Part shown: piece after piece, positions 57,783 through 64,000 of the stretch | Numbering within the stretch: the first letter of the stretch is position 1 | Layout of the letters: every line of letters begins with the position of its first letter | Source: Acidimicrobiia bacterium | Lineage (GTDB): Bacteria > Actinomycetota > Acidimicrobiia > IMCC26256 > JAMXLJ01 | Direction of reading: 5' to 3' | Assembly (NCBI GenBank): GCA_035651955.1 | Contig: DASRES010000069.1 | Coordinates: forward strand, 146,223-210,222 | DNA: 64,000 bases | Made by a program: the position numbers and the translations under genes | The notes under the pieces: model-generated | Told to the model about the DNA's origin: nothing | The model's input: the letters and a program-made list of their open reading frames with translations, nothing else | The model's database searches: none

Positions 57783-58889
57783 CTAGGAGAACGCGGGGAT
57801 GACGTGCTTGCCCATCAGCTCGATGGACTGCATCACCTTCTCGTGCGGGATCTTGTACGGGTTGACGAGGCACAGCAGCAGGTCGCAACCGGCGGCCTCG
57901 TAGCGCTTCGCCGTCTCGATGCACTCGTCGGGGTCACCGACGACGGACGCGCCCGATTCGTGGATGTAGTCGAAGTTGAGATGGTCGAGCGCGCCGGCGC
58001 GGTGGTGCTCGAGCGGCGCAGCGGCGTAGCTGTACGTACCGAGGTCCTTGCCCTCGAGCCACTCCGCGACGGACCCGATGAGCCACGACCCGCGCCGGAC
58101 GTACCAGACGAAGCTCTCCGCCGCGACCTCGTACGCCTCCTCCTTCGTCGGCGCGCAGTGCACCATCGTGAACGTCGCCGCCTGGTCGTTCACGAACTTG
58201 CCGACGGGCTGCTCGCACTCGGACAGGCCCTGCCGGTACAGCGCGATGCGCTCGGTCAGCTCCTCGGGCGGGACGCCCACGGTGAACGAGCACAGCCCGA
58301 TCCCGTGACGACCGATCTCACGGTGACCGTCTGGACTGCTCGTCGCGCCCCAGATCGGCGGGTGCGGCTGCTGCAGCGGCTTGGGTTGCACGCGCCGCGG
58401 TCCGCCCATGCGCCAGTACTTCCCGTCGGCCTGGTACTCCTCCTCGGTCCACGCTGACACGATGTGGCGCAGCGCCTCACTCCACATCGCGCGCGTCGCG
58501 TGCGGATCGACGTCGAAGCCCTCGAGCTCGGCGCGCGTCGACGAGCGGCCGGTCCCGAACTCGACGCGGCCGTCGCTGATGAGGTCGAGCACCGCGACCG
58601 ACTCCGCGGTGCGGATGGGGTGGTTGTACGGCTGCGGCAGGAGCCGCACGCCGTAGCCGATGCGGATGTTGCGCGTCTGCGCGGCGATCGCGCCGTACAG
58701 CACCTCGGGGTTCGAGCAGTGCGAGTACTCCTCGAGGAAGTGGTGCTCGACCGTCCAGAACGAGTGGAACCCGACCTTGTCGCCGAGGACGGCCTGCTCG
58801 ATCGTGTTCTTGTACGCCCGGTGCTCGCTCTCGGGATCCCACGGCCGGGCCACGGGGATCTCGTAGAAGAGCGCGAACTTCATGCCCAT
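57783..58889 (-). CDS. LLM class flavin-dependent oxidoreductase
   Basis: This 368-residue LLM protein starts MGMKFALFYEIPVARPWDPESEHRAYKNTIEQAVLGDKVGFHSFWTVEHHFLEEYSHCSNPEVLYGAIAAQTRNIRIGYGVRLLPQPYNHPIRTAESVAVLDLISDGRVEFGTGRSS. It belongs to the same subgroup as 23104. The second in-frame ATG (58883) is an equally likely start. It is upstream of the P450 by 26 nt and probably cotranscribed. The divergent SDR at 59000 shares the intergenic region that holds the KstR-like box. The enzyme may supply or use reduced flavin in side-chain or ring oxidation; not proven. Confidence 0.86.
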   Translation of the reverse strand: MGMKFALFYEIPVARPWDPESEHRAYKNTIEQAVLGDKVGFHSFWTVEHHFLEEYSHCSNPEVLYGAIAAQTRNIRIGYGVRLLPQPYNHPIRTAESVAVLDLISDGRVEFGTGRSSTRAELEGFDVDPHATRAMWSEALRHIVSAWTEEEYQADGKYWRMGGPRRVQPKPLQQPHPPIWGATSSPDGHREIGRHGIGLCSFTVGVPPEELTERIALYRQGLSECEQPVGKFVNDQAATFTMVHCAPTKEEAYEVAAESFVWYVRRGSWLIGSVAEWLEGKDLGTYSYAAAPLEHHRAGALDHLNFDYIHESGASVVGDPDECIETAKRYEAAGCDLLLCLVNPYKIPHEKVMQSIELMGKHVIPAFS

Positions 58890-58925
58890 CGCTTCAGGCC
58901 CATGGGGGAGCGCCTCCGGGGAAGG

Positions 58926-58957
58926 TTGACGCTAGAACGCGTTTCAATCAGCATACG
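58926..58957. promoter_or_regulatory. KstR-like operator in a divergent promoter
   Basis: TAGAACGCGTTTCA (58933-58946) fits the mycobacterial KstR consensus TnnAACnnGTTnnA at every specified base. A TTGACG -35-like hexamer (58926-58931) precedes it, and CATACG lies downstream at 58952-58957 as a possible -10 for the plus-strand SDR. KstR represses sterol side-chain and A/B-ring genes and is relieved by a steroid-CoA ligand. Confidence 0.75.
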
Positions 58958-58999
58958 CAGCCCGCCGCAGCGACCGCACGGCGGGCGGGGGAGACGCTG

Positions 59000-59767
59000 A
59001 TGGGTCGGCTGGACGGGCAGGTCGTCGTGGTCACAGGGGCGGCGTCGGGGCTGGGCCTCGCGTGCGCGCAGCGCTTCGCCGCCGAGGGTGCACGCGTCGT
59101 CGGCTGCGACGTGCAGGACGCGCCGAGCGACTGGACCGGGACGTCGTTCTCCTCGGTTGACGTGACGGACGAAGCCGCGGTCGCGCGCCTCGTGACGTCG
59201 ACGGTCGCAGAGCACGGGCGGCTCGACGCCGTCGCGAACGCGGCCGGTGTCGCGGGTGGCGGCCCGGCGCATCTCGTCGGCCTCGACGACTGGGAGCGCG
59301 TCCTGCGCGTCAACCTCACCGGCACGTTCCTCGTGTGCAAGCACGCGGTCGTCCCGATGATGGAGGCGGGATCGGGCAGCATCGTGAACTTCGCGAGCAT
59401 CGAAGGTCTCGAAGGCACGGAGGGAGGCAGCGCGTACAACGCGTCGAAGGGCGCGGTCGTGATCCTCACGAAGAACCTCGCGATCGACTACGGCCGGCGC
59501 GGCGTGCGCGTGAACTGCATCTGCCCGGGCTTCATCGACACGCCGATGTTCCGGTCGGTGATGGACAGCCCGGGCATGGCGACGTACCGCGAGCGCTACC
59601 GCGAGGAGCACAAGCTCGGGCGGTTCGGCCGGCCCGAGGAGATCGCGGGCGCGGCGCTGTTCCTCGTCTCCGACGACGCGAGCTTCGTCACCGGCCACGC
59701 GCTCGTCGTCGACGGCGGCTTTACCGCGGGGATGCGTGCGGGCGTGCTGGAGGGCTTGGGGCTGTAG
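59000..59767 (+). CDS. SDR-family oxidoreductase under KstR-like control
   Basis: This 255-residue classical SDR has VTGAASGLGLACAQRFAAEGARVVGCDV, NAAGVAGGGPAHLVGLDDWE, the catalytic serine in NFASIEGLEGTEGGSAYNASK (Ser and Y-x3-K), PGFIDTPMFRSVMDSPGMATYRERYREEHKLGRFGRPEEIAG and VTGHALVVDGGFTAGMRAGVLEGLGL. It may be the hydroxyacyl-CoA or hydroxysteroid dehydrogenase of the side-chain module; mycobacterial KstR regulons contain several SDRs. It is divergent from the LLM/P450 operon across a 110-bp promoter region with the KstR-like box. FadE26/27 genes follow after 70 nt. Confidence 0.87.
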   Translation: MGRLDGQVVVVTGAASGLGLACAQRFAAEGARVVGCDVQDAPSDWTGTSFSSVDVTDEAAVARLVTSTVAEHGRLDAVANAAGVAGGGPAHLVGLDDWERVLRVNLTGTFLVCKHAVVPMMEAGSGSIVNFASIEGLEGTEGGSAYNASKGAVVILTKNLAIDYGRRGVRVNCICPGFIDTPMFRSVMDSPGMATYRERYREEHKLGRFGRPEEIAGAALFLVSDDASFVTGHALVVDGGFTAGMRAGVLEGLGL

Positions 59768-59837
59768 CGCCCGGTCGACCGCTCGCGCGCCCCGTCGGTA
59801 ACGTGATCCACCCCACGGGTGCGCCGAGGAGGCCCGG

Positions 59838-61013
59838 ATGTACATCGGCTACACCGACGAGCAGCGTGCGCTGCGCGACGAGCTGCGCGCGTACTACGCG
59901 AACCTCCTGACTCCCGAGGTGCAGGAGAAGCTGTCGCAGGGCGCGGGCGTCGGCGAGGAGTCGAAGCGCGTCGTGCGGCAGATGGGCGAGGACGGCTGGC
60001 TCGGAGTCGGCTGGCCGAAGGAGTACGGCGGCCGCGGGTTCTCCGCGATCGAGCAGTTCGTCTTCTTCGACGAGTCGATGCGCGCCGGCGCGCCCGTCCC
60101 GATGCTCACGATCAACACCGTCGGCCCGACGATCATGCAGTTCGGCACCGACGAGCAGAAGGACTTCTTCCTGCCGAAGATCGTGAAGGGACAGATCCAC
60201 TTCTGCATCGGCTACTCCGAGCCGGGTGCGGGCACCGACCTCGCCGCCCTGAAGACCAAGGCCGTGCGCGACGGCGACGAGTACGTCATCAACGGGCAGA
60301 AGATCTTCACGAGCCTCGCGAGCGGCGCCGACTACGTGTGGCTCGCCGTGCGGACGAACCCCGAGGTGAAGAAGCACAAGGGCATCTCGCTGTTCGTCGT
60401 GCCGATGGACACGCCGGGCATCAAGGTCGTGCCGATGAAGCTGCTGTCGGACCACGACATCAACCAGGTGTTCTACGAGGACGTGCGCGTCCCCGCGAGC
60501 TGTCTCGTCGGTGGGGAGAACAACGGCTGGGGGCTCATCACGAGCCAGCTGAACCGCGAGCGCGTCACGTTGTGCTCGTCGGGGATGATCGAGCGTTGTC
60601 TCGACGACGTGCACGAATGGGCACAGGAGACGAAGCTCGCCGACGGCCGGCGCGTCATCGACGAGGAGTGGGTGCAGATCCACCTCGCACGCGTGAAGGC
60701 GAAGCTCGAGTTCTTGCGCCTCGCGAACTGGCGTGTCGCGTGGCAGGCGACACGCGGTGAGCTCGACGTCGCGGCCGCGTCGACGATCAAGGTGTTCGGC
60801 ACGGAGTTCTACCTGGAGGCGTTCCGTCTCCTGATGGAGATCATCGGCCCGCGCTCGTACCTGATGGAGGGCGCGCCCGGCTCGACGTTGAAGAGCCGGC
60901 TCGAGCGCAATTACCGCAGCCTGATCATCCTGACGTTCGGCGGCGGTGTGAACGAGGTGCAGCGCGACCTCATCTCGGTGTTCGGCCTCGGCATGCCGAT
61001 GGCCGCGCGTTAG
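59838..61013 (+). CDS. fadE26: Acyl-CoA dehydrogenase FadE26 (ChsE4)-like
   Basis: This 391-residue acyl-CoA dehydrogenase matches FadE26 from memory: YIGYTDEQRALRDELRAYYANLLTPEVQEKLSQ, DGWLGVGWPKEYGGRGFSAIEQFVFFDESMRAGAPVPMLTINTVGPTIMQFGTDEQK, QIHFCIGYSEPGAGTDLAALKTKAVRDGDEYVINGQKIFTSLASGADYVWLAVRTNPEVKKHKG and TFGGGVNEVQRDLISVFGLGMP. In Mtb, FadE26-FadE27 (ChsE4-ChsE5) form an alpha2-beta2 enzyme that desaturates sterol side-chain CoA esters of several lengths. The following gene is FadE27-like and starts 13 nt on. GAGGAGG precedes the ATG. Confidence 0.9.
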   Translation: MYIGYTDEQRALRDELRAYYANLLTPEVQEKLSQGAGVGEESKRVVRQMGEDGWLGVGWPKEYGGRGFSAIEQFVFFDESMRAGAPVPMLTINTVGPTIMQFGTDEQKDFFLPKIVKGQIHFCIGYSEPGAGTDLAALKTKAVRDGDEYVINGQKIFTSLASGADYVWLAVRTNPEVKKHKGISLFVVPMDTPGIKVVPMKLLSDHDINQVFYEDVRVPASCLVGGENNGWGLITSQLNRERVTLCSSGMIERCLDDVHEWAQETKLADGRRVIDEEWVQIHLARVKAKLEFLRLANWRVAWQATRGELDVAAASTIKVFGTEFYLEAFRLLMEIIGPRSYLMEGAPGSTLKSRLERNYRSLIILTFGGGVNEVQRDLISVFGLGMPMAAR

Positions 61014-61025
61014 ACGGGAGTTGAC

Positions 61026-62147
61026 ATGGACTTCGGGTTCTCCGAAGAACAAGAGGCCGTTCGGGATCTCGCGAAGCAGATCCTCGAGGGTCAGGTCACG
61101 CACGAGCGCCTGAAGGAGCTCGAGGCGGGCGAGGAGCGCTTCGACCGGAAGCTCTGGCAGGAGCTCGCGAACGCGGGGCTGCTCGGCATCACGTTGCCCG
61201 AGTCGGTCGGCGGCGCGGACCAGGGATTCCTCGCCGTCGCGCTGCTGCTCGAGCAGGTCGGTCACACGGTCGCGATGGTCCCCGTCCTGCCGACGCTGGT
61301 CATGGGCGCGATGCCGATCGCCGAGTTCGGCACGGACGACCAGAAGCAGCGCTGGCTGCCGGGCGTCGCGTCGGGTGACGTCGTACTGACCGCCGCGCTG
61401 ACGGAGTTCGGGACCGACCCGCTGCACCCAACCGTGACCGCGACGCGCGAGGGCGACGGGTGGCGTCTCGACGGCGTGAAGGAGGAGGTCCCGGCGGGAC
61501 TCGTCGCGGACGCCGTGCTCGTCCCCGCGAAGACGGGCGAGGGTCGTGTGGGCGTCTTCGTCGTGGATCCCAAGGCGAAGGGGGTCACGCTCGAGCGCCA
61601 GGACACGACGAGCGGCATCCCCGAGGCGCGCATGGAGCTGTCGGGCGTCGTCGTCGGTGCCGACGACGTGCTCGGGTCGGCGGAGGACGGTGCGGGGGTC
61701 GTCGAGTGGATCGTCGAGCACACCACCGCCGCGTTGTGCGCGGTCGCGGTCGGCGTGTGCGACGCCGCGCTGCACATGACCGCCGAGTACACGAAGACGC
61801 GCGAGCAGTTCGAGCGCCCGATCGCGACGTTCCAGGCCGTCGGGCAGCGCGCCGCCGATGCGTACATCGACACCGAGGCCGTGCGCCTGACCGCGTGGCA
61901 GGCGGTCTGGCGACTCGACGCGGGGCTGCCGGCCGCCGCAGAGGTCGCGATCGCCAAGTTCTGGGCGTCGGAGGGCGGTCAGCGCGTCGTGCACGCCGCG
62001 CAGCACCTCCACGGCGGCATGGGTGTCGACCGCGACTACCCGCTGCACCGGTACTTCCTGTGGGCGAAGCAGATCGAGCTCACGCTGGGCAGCGAGACCC
62101 CGCAGCTGCGCGCGCTCGGAGCGATGCTCGCGGCGGAGCCCGCTTGA
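61026..62147 (+). CDS. fadE27: Acyl-CoA dehydrogenase FadE27 (ChsE5)-like
   Basis: This 373-residue protein is, from memory, FadE27-like: the start is FGFSEEQEAVRDLAKQILEGQVTHERLKELEAGEERFDRKLWQELANAGLLGITLPESVGGADQ, with YTKTREQFERPIATFQAVGQRAADAYIDTEAVRLTAWQAVWRLDAG and LHGGMGVDRDYPLHRYFLWAKQIELTLGSETPQLRALGAMLA. It is the second subunit of the ChsE4-ChsE5 heterotetramer. The pair's order and 12-nt spacing agree with a cotranslated complex. The stop overlaps the next TTG start. Confidence 0.9.
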   Translation: MDFGFSEEQEAVRDLAKQILEGQVTHERLKELEAGEERFDRKLWQELANAGLLGITLPESVGGADQGFLAVALLLEQVGHTVAMVPVLPTLVMGAMPIAEFGTDDQKQRWLPGVASGDVVLTAALTEFGTDPLHPTVTATREGDGWRLDGVKEEVPAGLVADAVLVPAKTGEGRVGVFVVDPKAKGVTLERQDTTSGIPEARMELSGVVVGADDVLGSAEDGAGVVEWIVEHTTAALCAVAVGVCDAALHMTAEYTKTREQFERPIATFQAVGQRAADAYIDTEAVRLTAWQAVWRLDAGLPAAAEVAIAKFWASEGGQRVVHAAQHLHGGMGVDRDYPLHRYFLWAKQIELTLGSETPQLRALGAMLAAEPA

Positions 62148-63031
62148 CGCTCACGAAGCCTGTCGACATCGCGATCGAGCACGACGGCCTGCGCATCGCC
62201 GCGCTCGACTGGGGCGGCGACGGCGAGCCGCTGCTGCTGTTGCACCCGAACGGGTTCTGCGCGGGCCTGTTCGACCCGATCGCGCGCGAGCTGCGCGACA
62301 CGTTCCGCCCGATCGGCGTGGACCTGCGTGCCCACGGAGGGACGGACGAGCCGCCCGACGTCGCCGGCTATGCGTACGAGCACATGGCGCGCGACGTCCT
62401 CGCGGTGCTCGACGCGCTCGGGGTGCACTCCGCCGTCGCGCTCGGCGAGTCGCTCGGCGGCGGCGTCGCCGTCGTCGTCGACCGCGTGCGGCCCGGCGTC
62501 CTGCGCCGGTTGATGCTCTGCGAGGCGATCGCGTTCGAGCAGGAGGCGCAGCGGAGGGCTGGCCGGACGGCCGGGAGCCCGGAGCGGAGCCGACCAAACA
62601 ACATGGCGGAGATCGCGCGCAAGCGTCGCCCGGTGTGGCCCGATCGCGAGACGATGATCCGGTCGTACGGCAGCCGGCCGCCGCTGAACGAGCTCGCGCC
62701 GGAGGCCCTCGAGGCGTACGTCAGGTGGGGAACGGTCGAGCGCGACGACGGGGCGGTCGAGCTCGCGTGCCGTCCCGACGCGGAGGCGACGATCTTCGAG
62801 GTCACCGCACGCGAGGGCGGCGCGCCGGCCGCGTGGTCACACCTGGGGTCCCTGCACGCGGACGCGACCGTCCTCGCGGGAACGCGTTCCGACCTCCCGG
62901 TCGAGTGGTTCCGCGGCCAGGCCGAGCGTGCCCGCTGCCCGTTCGTGCAGGTCGACGGCGGTCACTTCTTCCTCCAGGAGGACACCGAACGCGCGGTCGC
63001 GCTCGTCCGGCAGCACGTCGGCGCTACGTGA
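62144..63031 (+). CDS. Alpha/beta hydrolase
   Basis: This 295-residue alpha/beta hydrolase has an LLLLHPNGFCAGLFDPIARELRDTFRPIGVDLRAHGGTD oxyanion segment (HPNGF), nucleophile elbow GESLGG (Ser), the acid in LAGTRSDLPVE and H in VDGGHFFLQED. The start is TTG 62144, overlapping the fadE27 stop (TTGA); this unusual start is supported by the first strand TLTKPVDIAIEHDGLRIAALDWGG. It could hydrolyse a thioester or lactone intermediate of side-chain degradation. Its 3' end overlaps the convergent CoA-transferase gene by 8 bp. Confidence 0.85.
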   Translation: MTLTKPVDIAIEHDGLRIAALDWGGDGEPLLLLHPNGFCAGLFDPIARELRDTFRPIGVDLRAHGGTDEPPDVAGYAYEHMARDVLAVLDALGVHSAVALGESLGGGVAVVVDRVRPGVLRRLMLCEAIAFEQEAQRRAGRTAGSPERSRPNNMAEIARKRRPVWPDRETMIRSYGSRPPLNELAPEALEAYVRWGTVERDDGAVELACRPDAEATIFEVTAREGGAPAAWSHLGSLHADATVLAGTRSDLPVEWFRGQAERARCPFVQVDGGHFFLQEDTERAVALVRQHVGAT

Positions 63032-64000
63032 CGGCGCCGGATGCCTTGAGCGCGGACACGCGACTGTCGTCGTAGCCGAGCTCGTGCAGGACCTCGTCGG
63101 TGTGCTCCCCGAGCGCGGGTGGCATCGACCGCGGTGACCACGTGGTGTCGGCGAAGTCGACGGGCGTCGCGACCATCGTCGCGGTCGACCCGCCGTCGGG
63201 CACCTCCACGAACGCGCCGGCCGCGCGGACCTGCGGGTCGTCGACCACCTCTTCCAGCGTCTGCACCGGCGCCCACCACAGATCCTCGCGGTCGAACGCG
63301 ACACCCCACTCGTCGCGGGTGCGCGTCGCGAAGATCTCGTCGAGCAGTCGGCACAGCTCGCCCGCGTTGCGACGGCGCGCCTTGGCGGTCGCGAACCGCT
63401 CGTCGTCGATCCACTCCGGGCGCTCGACGGCGCGGCACAGGTCGGGCCAGTGCCGCTCGCCCTCGAGACCGATGAGCCAGAACCACCGGCCGTCGCGGTC
63501 GCGGTAGCTGTTGATCACCGGGTTGCCCATCGTCTCGCGCGTCGCGACGCCGATCCCGACGCCGAACCGCAGCGCGGTGTTCACGTCGAACCCGATCGTG
63601 TACAGGCCTTGGCGCAGCAACGACGTCGACACGACCTGCCCGCGGCCGGTGCGTTCGCGCGCGACGAGTGCGGCGCAGACGCCGCTCGCCATCGTCATCG
63701 CGGCTGAGTGGTCGCCCATACCGCCCCGCTGGAACGGCGGCGTTCCGCCCGGCGACGTGAGCAGGTGCGCGATCCCGGAACGGGCCCAGAACGCGCCGAT
63801 GTCGTATGTCGCGCGGTCCTTCTCGGGACCGTCGAGCCCGTAGCCGGTGATCGCCGCGTACACGAGTCGCGGCCAGCGCCCGGTGACCGTGTCCGGGTCG
63901 AGGCCGACGCGCGCGAGCCCCGCGAGCCGGACGTTCGTGAGGAACACGTCCGCGCGCGCAAGGAGGTCGTACGCGACGGCCCGTCCGTCGTCCGTCGCGA
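63024..64000 (-). CDS. CoA-transferase family III (CaiB/BaiF), N-terminus beyond window
   Basis: The frame is open through the right window edge: upstream of an in-frame GTG at 63947 lie further codons, ATDDGRAVAYDLLARAD, that match the family (...ADVFLTNVRLAGLARVGLD). Visible parts include YAAITGYGLDGPEKDRATYDIGAFWARSG, FQRGGMGDHSAAMTMASGVCAALVARERTGRGQVVSTSLLRQGLYTIG, NSYRDRDGRWFWLIG and a long C-terminus. Family III transferases move CoA between acids; the aspartate nucleophile lies in the GMGDHS block. The intact gene should be about 390-400 residues, so roughly 70-75 are missing here. The role in the cluster, such as activation of a steroid acid, is speculative. Confidence 0.88.
   Translation of the reverse strand, partial: ATDDGRAVAYDLLARADVFLTNVRLAGLARVGLDPDTVTGRWPRLVYAAITGYGLDGPEKDRATYDIGAFWARSGIAHLLTSPGGTPPFQRGGMGDHSAAMTMASGVCAALVARERTGRGQVVSTSLLRQGLYTIGFDVNTALRFGVGIGVATRETMGNPVINSYRDRDGRWFWLIGLEGERHWPDLCRAVERPEWIDDERFATAKARRRNAGELCRLLDEIFATRTRDEWGVAFDREDLWWAPVQTLEEVVDDPQVRAAGAFVEVPDGGSTATMVATPVDFADTTWSPRSMPPALGEHTDEVLHELGYDDSRVSALKASGAVT

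Overview
This 64 kb window is very GC-rich and densely packed with genes. GTG and TTG starts are frequent, and stop/start overlaps of the GTGA or TTGA type are common. It looks like chromosomal DNA of a high-GC actinobacterium. The mix of steroid-type acyl-CoA dehydrogenases, many luciferase-like (LLM, probably F420- or flavin-dependent) oxidoreductases, SDRs and cytochrome P450 suits Mycobacteriales relatives or Acidimicrobiia. Acidimicrobiia is my guess, not a demonstrated assignment. I saw no rRNA, tRNA, insertion sequence, prophage or CRISPR array, and no gene-free stretch longer than about 220 bases. Family names below come from remembered similarity, not from a search.

Layout. 1-3.3 kb: a truncated zinc alcohol dehydrogenase, an LLM enzyme, an AhpD-like gene with an in-frame UGA, a zinc-ribbon protein and a D-2-hydroxyacid dehydrogenase. 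3.4-19 kb: a steroid C/D-ring (HIP) degradation cluster closely matching the mycobacterial KstR2 regulon: an Rv3548c-like SDR, fadE30, ipdF, an SDR, echA20, a DUF35/thiolase pair, ipdA, ipdB, ipdC, fadA6, fadE31 and a FadE32/33-like partner. A few hydrolases and SnoaL-like genes are interspersed. 19-47 kb: L,D-transpeptidase, glutamate dehydrogenase, two paralogous amidohydrolases, an IclR regulator, a fused double acyl-CoA dehydrogenase, aldehyde and alcohol dehydrogenases, a cyclase-family hydrolase, a second UGA-containing thioredoxin-fold gene (DsbA/FrnE-like), a GGDEF protein and further SDR/acyl-CoA dehydrogenase genes. 47-64 kb: thiolase, D-aminoacylase-like amidohydrolase, acyl-CoA dehydrogenases of FadE28/29 and FadE26/27 type, P450, LLM enzymes and a truncated CoA-transferase. 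The last part looks like steroid side-chain catabolism and carries an exact match to the KstR operator consensus.

The most striking observation is two probable selenoproteins. At 1214-1693 (minus) an AhpD/CMD-family protein has UGA at the second position of its CxxC motif (C-P-I-U). At 40408-41034 (plus) a DsbA/FrnE-family protein has UGA at the first position (U-P-W-C). Both UGAs are followed 20-21 nt later by a 3-nt GUU or GUC apical loop on a long stem, which is the geometry of bacterial SECIS elements. UGA is an ordinary stop for most other genes here, so recoding would have to be local.

Regulation. A 15-bp palindrome, CTGAC-N5-GTCAG with variants, recurs at or near the promoters of at least seven genes, often beside a TAGCCT-like -10 box with an almost leaderless start. 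It is a candidate operator of a shared regulon. A different 39-bp palindrome (ends GTGAA...TTCAC) occurs four times between genes. The only transcription factor gene in the window is the IclR-type one at 25.3 kb, so the regulators of both motifs lie elsewhere.
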